Positions 50,911-60,013 of a stretch of DNA of 64,000 nt are shown one piece after another. Both the position numbers and the translations under genes were made by a program. Below the pieces are notes generated by a model. It did no database searches, was not told the origin of the DNA, and saw only the letters and a list, made by a program, of their open reading frames with translations. Origin of the DNA: Achromobacter kerstersii (GTDB lineage: Bacteria; Pseudomonadota; Gammaproteobacteria; Burkholderiales; Burkholderiaceae_B); contig NZ_CADIJQ010000001.1 in assembly GCF_902859595.1 (NCBI RefSeq), forward strand, positions 1,550,001 through 1,614,000. The letters run 5' to 3'. Position 1 is the first letter of the stretch. Each line of letters opens with the position of its first letter.

Positions 50911-52821
50911 ACCCTGTTGACTCAACGCCCGGCTGATGCGGTTTCTGGATACCGTCGTCTTTGGCACCTTGAACGGGAACCACGTCCGCACGTCTTCTTC
51001 CAGCCCGATGCCGTGCATGTAGTTGTAGATGGCCTTTTTCAAGGCGCGGCCCAGCGCGTCGTGGTCCACGCCCGTCGGGTCATGAAAGCCGATGTCGTTC
51101 TTGGCAAACGTCACTTCCGGCAGCGGCTGCAAGGTCACGCCGTATTCTTCCGGGTTCTTTCCCACCGGCGAATGCACCGTACAAGCAAAGCGGTGAAAGA
51201 ACCCGCTTTGAATACAGCCGTTCTCGAACAGTTGCCGCACGTACTCCAGCGCGTCGACGGTGTCTTGCACGGTCTGCGTGGGAAAGCCGTACATCAGATA
51301 CGCGTGCACCAGAATGCCGGCGTCGGTGAAGGCGCGCGTGACGCGGGCCACTTGATCCACCGACACGCCTTTTTTCATCAAGCTCAGCAAGCGGTCCGAC
51401 GCCACTTCCAGGCCGCCCGATACGGCGATGCAGCCGCTATCGGCCAGCAGTTCGCACAACTCCGGCGTGAAGGTTTTTTCAAAGCGGATGTTGCCCCACC
51501 AGGAAATGCCTGCGTTGCGGTCGATGAGCTCTGTGGCCAGCGCCTTCAACGATTTAGGCGGCGCGGCTTCGTCGACAAAGTGGAAACCGGTTTGCCCGGT
51601 CTCGCGCACGATGGCTTCGATGCGGTCGGCCAGCACGGTCGCCGATGCGCCTTCGTAGCGGCCGATGTAGTCCAGGCTGACGTCGCAGAAGCTGCACTTC
51701 TTCCAATAGCAGCCGTGGGCCACGGTGAGCTTGTTCCAGCGGCCGTCGCTCCAAAGGCGGTGCATGGGGTTCAGCATGTCCAGCAGCGACAGATAGCGGT
51801 CCAGCGGCAGGCCGTCCCACGTGGGCGTGCCCACTTCCGCGAAGGCGACGTCGGGTTCGACCAGGTTGACGTACTGGACGGCGCCCGTGTCCTTGTCGCG
51901 CAGGAAAGTGCGCACCAGGCGTTGGCGCGAGCGCTTGCCTTGCACGTGATCCAGCAGGGCCAGCAAGGGGCGCTCGCCAGCGTCTAGCGTGACGAAGTCA
52001 AAGTAGTCGAAGACCCGCGGGTCTTTCAGTTCGCGCAGTTCGGTGTTGACGAAGCCGCCACCCAGCACGGTGATGATGCTGGGGTCGTGTGCCTTGATGG
52101 CCTGAGCGATGCGGAAGGCGGCGTAGACGGCGCCGGGAAATGGCACCGACAGCAGCACCATGGTGGGCGTGTGACGCGCCAGCGCGTCCATCGTCAGCTC
52201 GCGCAGCGTCTCGTCGATCAGGTTCAGCGGCGCGGCAAGAGACGCGGCCAAGGGATCGAACGTGGGCTGGCTGCCCGCCAACGATTCCGCGTAGCGAACG
52301 AATTCAAAGCGCGAGTCGATGGCGTCGCGCAGCACGTCGGCCAGGTCATTCAGGTACAGCGTGGCCAGATGCTTGGCGCGGTCGTGCAAGCCCAACGCGC
52401 CGAACGCCCACCCCAAGGGATCGCCGCCGTCTTCGTCCATATAGACGTCCAGCGAGCTGAAACGCGGACCTTCGGGCAGGAAGTGGCGGCCGACGATGCG
52501 GTGCGCCAGCGTCGAATCGCGGCCTTGCAGGAAGGCGATGGCGGGTCCGATGGTGGACAAATACCGCGGCCCCATCGCCACGAAGGCCTGGATGGCGGGG
52601 GTGTGCTTTTCAAGCGGCAGCGTGGCGATTTTGTCCGCCACGGCGCGCAGGCCATCGGCAGACAGCAGACGCAGCACCAGCGCCAGCGCCAGATCCTCCT
52701 GAAAGGACGTCACCTCGCGCGAGCGCAAGAAGCCCGTCAGATAAGCGGTGGACGGGTAAGGAGTATTCAGCTGCGTCATCGGCGGGATGACCGACAGCAC
52801 GCGTAGGGGCGAGGTAGACAT
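50908..52821 (-). CDS. B12-binding-domain radical SAM protein
   Basis: 637 residues from ATG 52821 (TTG 52845 is an alternative). The N-terminal part contains a cobalamin-binding-like Rossmann region (MVLLSVPFPGAVYAAFRIAQ, IITVLGGGFVNTELREL). The radical SAM core has the cluster motif HGCYWKKCSFCD, spaced C-x4-C-x2-C, and VSGGLEVASDRLLSLMKKGV downstream. Proteins of this layout perform methylations or carbon-skeleton reactions on unknown substrates. The gene stands alone, with no partner in the window. Confidence 0.88.
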   Translation of the reverse strand: MSTSPLRVLSVIPPMTQLNTPYPSTAYLTGFLRSREVTSFQEDLALALVLRLLSADGLRAVADKIATLPLEKHTPAIQAFVAMGPRYLSTIGPAIAFLQGRDSTLAHRIVGRHFLPEGPRFSSLDVYMDEDGGDPLGWAFGALGLHDRAKHLATLYLNDLADVLRDAIDSRFEFVRYAESLAGSQPTFDPLAASLAAPLNLIDETLRELTMDALARHTPTMVLLSVPFPGAVYAAFRIAQAIKAHDPSIITVLGGGFVNTELRELKDPRVFDYFDFVTLDAGERPLLALLDHVQGKRSRQRLVRTFLRDKDTGAVQYVNLVEPDVAFAEVGTPTWDGLPLDRYLSLLDMLNPMHRLWSDGRWNKLTVAHGCYWKKCSFCDVSLDYIGRYEGASATVLADRIEAIVRETGQTGFHFVDEAAPPKSLKALATELIDRNAGISWWGNIRFEKTFTPELCELLADSGCIAVSGGLEVASDRLLSLMKKGVSVDQVARVTRAFTDAGILVHAYLMYGFPTQTVQDTVDALEYVRQLFENGCIQSGFFHRFACTVHSPVGKNPEEYGVTLQPLPEVTFAKNDIGFHDPTGVDHDALGRALKKAIYNYMHGIGLEEDVRTWFPFKVPKTTVSRNRISRALSQQG

Positions 52822-52909
52822 GAGGCACGGCAGGGTTGCCGTCAAAGCGAAGATTGGGGGAAATACGGGGGAATTATAGGCAGTGTGGCGGCAGGCCCCT
52901 GCCGCGCCC

Positions 52910-53710
52910 TCAAGTATGGCGGTGGCTGCACACCATTGGCTGCCCGGTCAGGTCGCCAATCAGCGTCGCCAGCCCTTCGGCGCTTTCCCGGTCCAGCCCC
53001 TCGGCGCGGAGGGTGCGAAACCCCATCGCCAGACTGAAACCCCAATCCAATTCCAGAATCCGATAGCTGCGTCCATTCTGCGCGCAATGCCATTGGGCGG
53101 CGGGGTTCTCATAGGCTTCGACAATAAAATCCACGTGCGAGTCAAAGGGAGGCATGGATTCCAAGGGCTCGTCCGTACCCGGCAAACAGGGTTCCGACAG
53201 ATTCTCGCCCACCGCGACGTGCGGATTTGGCCCGTGATAGGCCAGCAGCATCAGCGCGAAGTGCCTGGGGTCCGCATCATAATCCGCGCGCGACGCGGCG
53301 CTAAGGCAAGACCTGGCTGCCGGACCCAGGCAGTATTGGGGGCTGCGCCAATCACTGGATTCATCATCGTTGTACAGCGCGTCGGGGGTGATCCCGTGGC
53401 TGGCCAACAGGGCCAGCGTCTCGTCGATGGACGCGTCATGCTGGATCGGCAAATCGGCGGGCAGATAACCCGCCTGCACATATTGCGCAATGACGTCGCC
53501 CGCCGTGGCGATCGAATCTGCATATTGATATGAGCCTTCGTTCAGCGCGGCCAAGCCAAAACTCAGATTCCGCAACGCGCGATACGGAATTTGATTGCCG
53601 CGCGGGGGCAGCACAAAGCCGCCGTCCAACAGGCGAGCTTCTAGTGCGGGCCAATCGGGCGGCGCCAGATGAAAATCGCGTGGGCAGATGAATTGGTGGT
53701 GTTCGGACAT
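52910..53710 (-). CDS. Hypothetical cytoplasmic protein, 266 aa
   Basis: Begins MSEHHQFICPRDFHLAPPDW, no signal peptide. A conserved-looking middle reads HFALMLLAYHGPNPHVAVGE and the C-terminus RILELDWGFSLAMGFRTLRA. It is acidic overall. Family unknown. It lies 88 bp before the radical SAM gene on the same strand and may be co-transcribed. Confidence 0.68.
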   Translation of the reverse strand: MSEHHQFICPRDFHLAPPDWPALEARLLDGGFVLPPRGNQIPYRALRNLSFGLAALNEGSYQYADSIATAGDVIAQYVQAGYLPADLPIQHDASIDETLALLASHGITPDALYNDDESSDWRSPQYCLGPAARSCLSAASRADYDADPRHFALMLLAYHGPNPHVAVGENLSEPCLPGTDEPLESMPPFDSHVDFIVEAYENPAAQWHCAQNGRSYRILELDWGFSLAMGFRTLRAEGLDRESAEGLATLIGDLTGQPMVCSHRHT

Positions 53711-53811
53711 GGGGGGTGGGTGTGGTCAGGACGGCCAAGAGACAATCGGAAACGGCTCGAAGAGTCTAAATGAAAATCTTGGCATGAACGACGCGTCGCC
53801 ATCCGCCTAAA

Positions 53812-54243
53812 ATGCCCTTCATGCGCAATCCGTCAGATCCTTTCGCCCCGCCCAACAAGCAGCGCCCTGCCCGCCTGAACTCGCTGCTATGGATTCTTGA
53901 ACCCTTGGAACGTGACGCCGGTTATACCCGCCGCAAGATGTTCGGGTGCGACGCCGCCTATCTGGACGGCCTGCTGTATCTGGTCGTGGCGGATCGTGAA
54001 GCGCCATGGGATGGCGTGATGGTGTGCACTTCGCACGAGCGGCAAGCGGCGTTGATGGATGACATGCCCAGCTTGCAGCCGCATCCCGAATTGCCTAAGT
54101 GGTTGTACTTGCCGCAAACCGATGAGGCGTTTGAAGCGTCGGCGGAAAAGCTGGTGACGCTGGCGCTGGCGCGCGATCCGCGGATGGGCGTGGCGCCCAA
54201 GCCGAAGGCATCGCGCCGGACGTCTTGGCGATCAGCAGATTAA
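53812..54243 (+). CDS. TfoX/Sxy N-terminal-like protein
   Basis: 143 residues. The central part (YTRRKMFGCDAAYLDGLLYL, then VVADREAP and PQTDEAFEASAEKLVTLAL) resembles the TfoX N-terminal domain, where the KMFG motif is typical. ATG 53821 is an equally possible start. A role in competence control is not implied by the domain alone. The stop codon overlaps that of the convergent next gene by two bases. Confidence 0.65.
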   Translation: MPFMRNPSDPFAPPNKQRPARLNSLLWILEPLERDAGYTRRKMFGCDAAYLDGLLYLVVADREAPWDGVMVCTSHERQAALMDDMPSLQPHPELPKWLYLPQTDEAFEASAEKLVTLALARDPRMGVAPKPKASRRTSWRSAD

Positions 54244-55010
54244 TCCGATTCAGTTATTGCATCCCAAGCCCGATTCAACACCCGCGCCTCATCGGCCAAG
54301 ACATACTGCGGCGCGCCCTGCGCCATGGCGGCGAACAACAGCGCGTCGCAGGCTTGCTGCCATAGCGGCGACAACACTTGTTCTGTTTCGCCGTCTTCTT
54401 CTATCAGCACGAACGCGTCGTCGCCATCAATGGCTTGGGCGCGTTGCCGCAGCTGGGTGTGAATCAGCACAAAACCGGAATGAAGCGGCGACCGCTCCTT
54501 GTCGCGCCCACGGGACGCGGCTAGCGTGCCGTGCCATTCGTCGGGGTCGGTAGACCGGGTGTCTCCGCCCGCTTGCGCCCATCGTATCCACGCCTGACCG
54601 TAGGCAGCGGCTGCATTCGGGTCAACGTTTTGAGCCAGCGCTTCGGCTTGCGCGCGGGTCAGACCGTTGATGCGCGTCAGGATATTGAGCACGGCATCCC
54701 CATGCGCGCCGAACAACGTCGACAGCGGCAAGGCTTCAAGCAGCTCGATCGCTGCGGCGCGCCAGTAGCCGGGCCGCGCCACCAGCCCCGACATGTCACC
54801 CAATTCCTGCACGCGCACCCGCCACAGTTGCCCGGGCCAGCGGCTGCCGATGGTGATAGAGGCAAGCGCTTGATCGACCACCATCCACGGCGGCGCGGCG
54901 GTCGCCAACCTGACGTGATTGCCGTTTCTGATCAGCGTGTCGGACGCGTCGGGAAGGTGGAACCAATAGCCTTCCATGGGGGATGCGGGGGAATGCGGCG
55001 ATGTCGGCAT
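54240..55010 (-). CDS. Hypothetical protein, 256 aa
   Basis: From ATG 55010 the protein reads MPTSPHSPASPMEGYWFHLP, then WMVVDQALASITIGSRWPGQ and ILTRINGLTRAQAEALAQNV. The middle segment GMARPGYWRAAAIELLEALP-like helices suggest a soluble helical protein. A possible relation to immunity proteins of contact-dependent systems is only a guess. Stop codons of this gene and the preceding convergent gene overlap. Confidence 0.6.
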   Translation of the reverse strand: MPTSPHSPASPMEGYWFHLPDASDTLIRNGNHVRLATAAPPWMVVDQALASITIGSRWPGQLWRVRVQELGDMSGLVARPGYWRAAAIELLEALPLSTLFGAHGDAVLNILTRINGLTRAQAEALAQNVDPNAAAAYGQAWIRWAQAGGDTRSTDPDEWHGTLAASRGRDKERSPLHSGFVLIHTQLRQRAQAIDGDDAFVLIEEDGETEQVLSPLWQQACDALLFAAMAQGAPQYVLADEARVLNRAWDAITESD

Positions 55011-55054
55011 GAGCCTGTATGAAGTGAAGTCGGCGGGCAGTATAGCGAGGGCGG

Positions 55055-55140
55055 GCCAGATTTGACCCGAGTGGGCCAAAATTGACTCGCTCTAAGCCGT
55101 TGATATCGCGGCACTTATTTTTTATCGGGTCAAATCTGGC
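55055..55140. repeat. 15-bp inverted repeat GCCAGATTTGACCCG
   Basis: GCCAGATTTGACCCG at 55055-55069 and its exact complement at 55126-55140 enclose 56 bp. A related sequence (CTAAGCCGTTGATA at about 55092 and CTAAGCCATTGATA at about 55216, each followed by an AT-rich tract) is duplicated across the same 428-bp gap (55011-55438), which holds no gene. It may be a small non-coding repeat element. Confidence 0.7.
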
Positions 55141-55438
55141 TCGATTTTTCGCTGAAACTCGCTGCTTTCAGGTGTTTCGCGACTGGGGGCTGTCGTGGTG
55201 GCGCATGCAAAGTGCGCTAAGCCATTGATAGCACGACGATAATTTTTCTTCCCCCACACATGGCACGGATATTGCGTGGGCCGTGCTAGCGCCTCTATCG
55301 AGTCTGCGGCATCACGCATCAAGTCCTGGCCGAAGATTCACGACATAGCGGGGTATGCGGATATCACCCCCGTCGCATCCCGTTAAACGCGCGCCGATCA
55401 TTCCAGAACGCATTCAATCTATTTCCTAAAGGCAAAAA

Positions 55439-55636
55439 TTGTCGTCCAACAACAAAATCACCCTCGCACCCAGACCTGGTCTTTTTCCCCCATATCGAGG
55501 ATGGGCTCACGATTTAAGCCATCCCGGCACCGACTCATGGCCGGCGCAAATGGATCTGGAGTCGCGTAGCGGCCCCGAAGTAAAGGCTGAGACCTTGCAA
55601 ACAACGCCCAGGGAGGGAACCGATGTCTCGGATTAA
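55439..55636 (+). CDS. Small protein, 65 aa, before the DUF6708 gene
   Basis: A TTG start at 55439 with AAAGG six bases before it gives MSSNNKITLAPRPGLFPPYR, ending REGTDVSD. The final 14 bases overlap the next gene, a coupling arrangement. Pro- and Asp-rich, no family recognised. It may be an export or adaptor partner of the next protein. Confidence 0.5.
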   Translation: MSSNNKITLAPRPGLFPPYRGWAHDLSHPGTDSWPAQMDLESRSGPEVKAETLQTTPREGTDVSD

Positions 55637-56393
55637 GAGGCCGAAGTTCCACAGGCCACATCCCGGCTGGCAAGCGGATCTGCCGGCTCCCTATGAACAA
55701 CCGTCGCTAACTCCGCGGCTGGATCGCCCGCCAAACCTGATGACCGACGTCGTGCTGGAGGTTTCCCGAAGATCCACAAGAAGGCGAGGCTTCGGGGTTT
55801 TCCTGTTACCCCTGTTAATTGCGGTGTCGTTATCCCAGATTTTTACGTTCGTGACGATGTTATTTGATGAAGGAATCGCCCTGACAGGCGAGTTCTTTCT
55901 TCTTGCCGTCGGCAGTACTTACCTCATCATTTGGGCAACCGTAGCCATGATCGGGCACGAAATCGCCCCGCCCCGGGACGAGCCCATTCGCTTCAATCGC
56001 GTGCGGCGCCAAGTTTACGTTTATGAATTTCACACAAGCTGGTGGAATCCATTTTTCAAGTGGCACCTGACCACCGAGCAATACGACTGGAACGACCTGC
56101 GGGCCGAGGTGTGGCAACTCCAAGGTAAATACACTTCCGAGGGCGTATCAATCGCCGTAATCCAACCCGGCACGAACAAGGTCGCTACGCGATTTCCCTT
56201 AAGCTTCTGCGAAGACAAAGGGGAATCGTGGGCTTACGTCTGCACGTTCATGCAACAGGGCCCACAAGCGCTGCCGCCCGTCTCGCAATTCAGTGATCCC
56301 AACGAAGCGTCGCGCTGGGATTTGGCACGTCGTTTAGCACCCGAGGTGCAATGGCCAGCGGAAATAGACGCTGAATCACGCAGTGCAAGCTAG
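55623..56393 (+). CDS. DUF6708-like membrane protein
   Basis: 256 residues. The N-terminal basic region (MSRIKRPKFHRPHPGWQADL) precedes two membrane segments (FGVFLLPLLIAVSLSQIFTF, FFLLAVGSTYLIIWATVAMI). A soluble C-terminal domain follows: RFNRVRRQVYVYEFHTSWWN and WDLRAEVW-type sequence WNDLRAEVWQLQG. The combination FNRxRRxVY with a late YDWxDLRAEV segment fits the DUF6708 family as I remember it, whose members often lie near type VI secretion effectors. No T6SS gene is visible here. Confidence 0.65.
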   Translation: MSRIKRPKFHRPHPGWQADLPAPYEQPSLTPRLDRPPNLMTDVVLEVSRRSTRRRGFGVFLLPLLIAVSLSQIFTFVTMLFDEGIALTGEFFLLAVGSTYLIIWATVAMIGHEIAPPRDEPIRFNRVRRQVYVYEFHTSWWNPFFKWHLTTEQYDWNDLRAEVWQLQGKYTSEGVSIAVIQPGTNKVATRFPLSFCEDKGESWAYVCTFMQQGPQALPPVSQFSDPNEASRWDLARRLAPEVQWPAEIDAESRSAS

Positions 56394-56453
56394 CGTCCAC
56401 ACGCACAAGCCATGCACAGCCGCCTGTGATTCGGCGGTTCAGCCGCCTGCGCT

Positions 56454-56723
56454 TCAGGCGGCGACATCGGCTCCGCAATGCCGGCACACGCGAGCATCGC
56501 GCAAGATGCGCCCGTCGCAGTGCAGGCAGACCAGATGCGTCGGGGGAACCGGCTCACGGGCGTGGGGCGACCGGTCGGCAATGGCGAACAAAAACGCAGC
56601 GGCAAGCGGCGGGCTGATCAGGCAGGCCAGTATCGTCCAGCCAAATCCCTTGCGCCCCCGGCCGACTGCCAATACGCCCACCACCAGGGCCAGCACGATC
56701 CAGAACAAGATGAACAAGAACAT
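56454..56723 (-). CDS. Small membrane protein with zinc ribbon, 89 aa
   Basis: From ATG 56723: two membrane segments (FLFILFWIVLALVVGVLAVG, WTILACLISPPLAAAFLFAI) and a C-terminal zinc-ribbon CLHCDGRILRDARVCRHCGA (two CxxC pairs). Small proteins of this type are common and uncharacterised. The longer upstream frame would cover the ribosome region of the next gene and is rejected. Confidence 0.7.
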   Translation of the reverse strand: MFLFILFWIVLALVVGVLAVGRGRKGFGWTILACLISPPLAAAFLFAIADRSPHAREPVPPTHLVCLHCDGRILRDARVCRHCGADVAA

Positions 56724-56880
56724 GGCGCGATAGTAAACCGCCTCACGCCACCAGATTTTTACCCAGATGCGCAAAGAAGGTTGCGCCAATGCGCGCCAAC
56801 GAGAGTAATCTGCTTTGCAGGGCGTGCCGCCCGGGCATGACCCATCCAAAAGATCCGTCTGCATCCAAAAGGAAACGCTT

Positions 56881-57474
56881 ATGAACAAGATCCCTTCAAC
56901 ATGGCGTAGGACCACTCTGGCGGCAGTAGCGTTGGGCGTGTCGAGCGTGCTGTTCGCCGGTTGCACGACGAGTGGGTCCAAATCGACGGCCACTCAAGCT
57001 GAAAAGCGCCAGGAAATTAACGCCGCCACCAACGCCACCTTGACCCGGCTTTACGAAGCCTCTCCCCAGTCCAAGCAGTTGGTTCAACGCGCGCGCGGCG
57101 TGCTGGTGTTTCCGTCAGTGCTCAGCGCCAGCTTCATCGTGGGTGGCCAATCCGGGTCTGGCGTACTGCGGGTGAATGGCCAAGACACCAGCTACTACAG
57201 CATCTCGGGGGGCTCCATCGGCTTTCAGGCGGGCGCCCAGTCCAAGGCCATGGTGTTGTTGTTCATGACGGATGAAGCATTGGCCAAGTTCCGCGCCAGC
57301 AGCGGCTGGACGATCGGCGCCGACGCCACCGTGGCCGTTGCAACGATCGGCGCCAACGGCGCCATCGATTCCAACTCCGTTCAACAACCCATCGTGAGCT
57401 TCGTCATGAACAACAGTGGGTTGATGGCGGGTGTGTCGATCGACGGCAACAAGATCTCGCCGCTGGTGCTGTAG
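56881..57474 (+). CDS. SYLF/YSC84-domain lipoprotein
   Basis: 197 residues from ATG 56881 with AAAGGA before it. The signal peptide ends at a lipobox FAGC. The mature part (EINAATNATLTRLYEASPQS, RGVLVFPSVLSASFIVGG, ATVAVATIGANGAID) matches the SYLF (YSC84/BPSS1780-like) lipid-binding domain. It is predicted to be anchored in the membrane facing the periplasm. Its biological role in bacteria is not known. Confidence 0.88.
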   Translation: MNKIPSTWRRTTLAAVALGVSSVLFAGCTTSGSKSTATQAEKRQEINAATNATLTRLYEASPQSKQLVQRARGVLVFPSVLSASFIVGGQSGSGVLRVNGQDTSYYSISGGSIGFQAGAQSKAMVLLFMTDEALAKFRASSGWTIGADATVAVATIGANGAIDSNSVQQPIVSFVMNNSGLMAGVSIDGNKISPLVL

Positions 57475-57486
57475 CCCCCCCTCGCT

Positions 57487-58128
57487 TCAGGTCAGCATCG
57501 GCGTCATGTCCGGGTCGCCTTTCTTCATGGCCCGGCGATACGCATCACGGGCGCCGATGCGCTGAAGATACGCCAGGATATTCGGGTAAGGCGACAGATC
57601 GAACGAATAGAACATCCGCATCGTCGTCAGCGAGAACACCGCGATGATGTCGGCGGCGGTCAGCGCGTTGCCGGCCAGATAATCCGTTTTACCCAACTGC
57701 GTGTCGATCAGGCTCAACGCCTGCTTGCGCCGCGCCTGGGCGAACTGCATGGTCGGCTTGTCGTCAGCCACCTCGGCGCGCGACAGCACCATGCAGCGCA
57801 TCAGGCTCGGTTGCAGCGAGCCGTTGGCGAAATGGAACCAGTAAAGATAGTCGGCAAACGCCGGGTCGGTGGCGGGCACCGTCAGACTGCCGTTGCCGTA
57901 CTTCGCCAGAATGTACTCAACGATAGCGGTGGACTCCGCCAGCACGATATCGCCATCGGTGATGATCGGCGCGGTGCCTAGCGGATGCAGCGCCTTGTAT
58001 TCAACCGGCGCCAAGCGCGTGACCGGGTCCCGGTCATAGACCTTCAGCTCGTAGGGAATGGCGAGTTCTTCGCACAGCCAGACGATGCGCTCGGATTGTG
58101 ATTTTCCCAGATGATGGACGATCAACAT
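57487..58128 (-). CDS. Glutathione S-transferase
   Basis: 213 residues from ATG 58128, supported by AGGAG; the longer frame is not family-like. The thioredoxin-like N-terminal domain reads MLIVHHLGKSQSERIVWLCE, ALHPLGTAPIITDGDIVLAE and STAIVEYI. The helical C-terminal domain contains YLAGNALTAADIIAVFSL, with the conserved Asp of the N-capping box. It conjugates or reduces substrates with glutathione; the substrate is unknown. Convergent with the SYLF gene. Confidence 0.92.
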   Translation of the reverse strand: MLIVHHLGKSQSERIVWLCEELAIPYELKVYDRDPVTRLAPVEYKALHPLGTAPIITDGDIVLAESTAIVEYILAKYGNGSLTVPATDPAFADYLYWFHFANGSLQPSLMRCMVLSRAEVADDKPTMQFAQARRKQALSLIDTQLGKTDYLAGNALTAADIIAVFSLTTMRMFYSFDLSPYPNILAYLQRIGARDAYRRAMKKGDPDMTPMLT

Positions 58129-58262
58129 TCGGACTCCTGGTTTAGCGGCCCGGCGACGCCATCGGTTAACCGATGGATACATAACACCGAAAACCGGCAT
58201 TAATTGGATGCAAGCTGCGTGCTATTTTATGCGCCCGTAGCTGCCCTCGTACGACGGCGGCG

Positions 58263-58847
58263 ATGTCCTTAGCCACTTCATTCATGACCCTGCACATGAC
58301 GCCTGATCGCGATACGACTACGCCCAAGAGAACACCGCGCATTTCCCGGCTGGTTCCGCTGATGTTCGGCCTTGCCCTTGCCTCGGCCTCGCCGATCATC
58401 GCCGCGCAGACGGACGGCTCGCTGCGGGCGCATTCCCCCGTCCAGCAAAACAGCGCCACGGCGCTGGTCCCGGTGCAAAAAACCGAAATCAAGAACCAGG
58501 CCGCCTACGAACGCCTGCTGAACAACAGCGGCGTCACCGTGCAATGGCTGTGGTCCGCCCAGCGCGGCAAGCTGAACGCCAAGGACGTGAATGACGTCGT
58601 TCGCATCGATGGCGAGCAGGCCAACTTCGAAGGCACGCTGAAGATCAACGGTGAAATCGTGTCGATCGACGGCGACCGCTTCATCTTCCGCGGCACCATC
58701 CTGATTCTGGACGCCCCGGACAAAGGCCGCCGCTGCGAACGCACCGGCGACTACGAATTCCGCGCCACCGGCAAACGAAAATACTGGCGCTTGCAGCAGA
58801 TGGAAAGCTGCGATCGTCTGACGGATTACGTGGATATTTTTTATTGA
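58263..58847 (+). CDS. Hypothetical exported protein
   Basis: 194 residues with an N-terminal basic region and a hydrophobic signal segment (LVPLMFGLALASASPIIAAQ). The mature protein contains ERLLNNSGVTVQWLWSAQRG, a lysine-containing NGEIVSIDGDRFIFRGTI beta-rich part and a Cys pair in RRCERTGDYEF and MESCDRLTDY. The start among several ATG codons is uncertain. No family recognised; periplasmic location is inferred. Confidence 0.7.
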   Translation: MSLATSFMTLHMTPDRDTTTPKRTPRISRLVPLMFGLALASASPIIAAQTDGSLRAHSPVQQNSATALVPVQKTEIKNQAAYERLLNNSGVTVQWLWSAQRGKLNAKDVNDVVRIDGEQANFEGTLKINGEIVSIDGDRFIFRGTILILDAPDKGRRCERTGDYEFRATGKRKYWRLQQMESCDRLTDYVDIFY

Positions 58848-58867
58848 TCCGTGATGGGTTGCATACG

Positions 58868-58894
58868 TTAAGGCCCCGCATGGCGGGGCCTTAA
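58868..58894. terminator. Perfect 12-bp hairpin between convergent units
   Basis: TTAAGGCCCCGC-atg-GCGGGGCCTTAA forms a 12-bp perfect stem between the plus-strand exported-protein gene and the minus-strand antitoxin remnant, whose stop codon is inside it. Symmetry makes it usable in both directions. T runs are short. Confidence 0.65.
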
Positions 58895-59037
58895 GCACGT
58901 GTACACAGATCGTCGTATTCACGCATCGTTTTCTGACCGATCCCGCCAACCTCGCACAAAGCCCGGGCAATGCGGTGGATGGCCGCCAGGGCAGGCAAAT
59001 CGTTAGCCGTCGCTTCACCCCGTGGCTTATTGACATT
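58891..59037 (-). pseudogene. Truncated antitoxin-like remnant (HTH antitoxin N-terminus)
   Basis: The minus frame here reads NVNKPRGEATANDLPALAAI, then IGQKTMREYDDLC and stops at TAA. In intact HTH antitoxins of this kind the MREYDDLC segment is followed by a KPEQIRALRE-type helix-turn-helix of about 50 residues, which is missing. No toxin gene is beside it, and no start codon is evident for the remnant. It looks like the leftover of a lost toxin-antitoxin pair. Confidence 0.6.
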
Positions 59038-59296
59038 CCGTTTCGCCGTCTCAGATGCCGCAAACGACGAGGAATGAAACGGACGGACGGCGGCATCGTT
59101 GGTCAATTCAAGACTCTCCAGGACATTCGATTGGCAGATCTGGCGTAAAACGCCGCTTGTGCCATGCGCTGCAAACATAGCACCCAGTGCTATATCAAAA
59201 TCGCTTCCAGGCTCGAAATCAGACGAAGTTCCGACCAGGCAACGAGCGTCCGGCGAACCGCGCATGACTTCGCCGGACAACTCTTGCCTTGCCCAT

Positions 59297-59908
59297 TTAC
59301 ACCACCCGCAGCTTCAACACCTGCTCGGTCGTCATCACATCGCCGAACGTGTCTTCGATGCTGACGAGTGCTGCGCGGTGCAGGTTGTCGTGGCTGACGA
59401 CGCTGCCGTCGGCGCGGTCCAGGTCGCGGGTGGCGCAGGCGTCTTCGGCCACGATCACGTCATAGCCCAGCGGCACGGCGTCGCGGGCGGCGCCGGCGAC
59501 GCAGGCGTGCGTCATCAGGCCGGTGATGACCAGCGTTTTGACGCCGGCGGCTTTCAATTGCTGGTCCAGGTCGGTCGTGGGGAACACGCTGACTGATGTT
59601 TTGCGAACCACGTTGTGGTGCGCGGCCGGTTGCAATTCGGGATGAAACTCGCCGGTCTGGCTTTGATCGGCGAACACCGGCGCGCCGGCGGGCGTGACGT
59701 GCTGCACGTGGAAAACCGGGATCTTGGCCGCGTCGGCGTGCGCGATCAGGCGTTGCGCGTTGCCCAATGCCGTCTTGCCGGCGGGGATGGGCAGCTTGCC
59801 GCTGAAGTATTCGTTCTGGAAATCGATAACCAGCAAGGCGGTGCTGGACGCATTGAGCGATGCCGGGGCGGTGGCGCCGGCCAGGGTGCGGATGGTGGGA
59901 TGGCTCAT
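59297..59908 (-). CDS. Isochorismatase-family cysteine hydrolase
   Basis: 203 residues from ATG 59908. The catalytic triad is intact: Asp in LLVIDFQNEYF, Lys in VVRKTSVSVF and Cys in TGLMTHACVAGAARDA. DACATRDLDRADGSVVSHDN follows. Members hydrolyse amides or vinyl ethers such as nicotinamide, isochorismate or carbamoyl compounds; the substrate is not clear. It is divergent from a GlxA-type regulator, which likely controls it, across a 252-bp region with a tandem repeat. Confidence 0.92.
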   Translation of the reverse strand: MSHPTIRTLAGATAPASLNASSTALLVIDFQNEYFSGKLPIPAGKTALGNAQRLIAHADAAKIPVFHVQHVTPAGAPVFADQSQTGEFHPELQPAAHHNVVRKTSVSVFPTTDLDQQLKAAGVKTLVITGLMTHACVAGAARDAVPLGYDVIVAEDACATRDLDRADGSVVSHDNLHRAALVSIEDTFGDVMTTEQVLKLRVV

Positions 59909-60013
59909 GGCTTGTCTCTTGTCGGTAGGTGAAAGAACACCCAGTGTCACGCCGATGCGGGTTTCTTGATAGTGGCCCGATGGACAACTATTGCTAGAAT
60001 CGGGCCAACCTAT

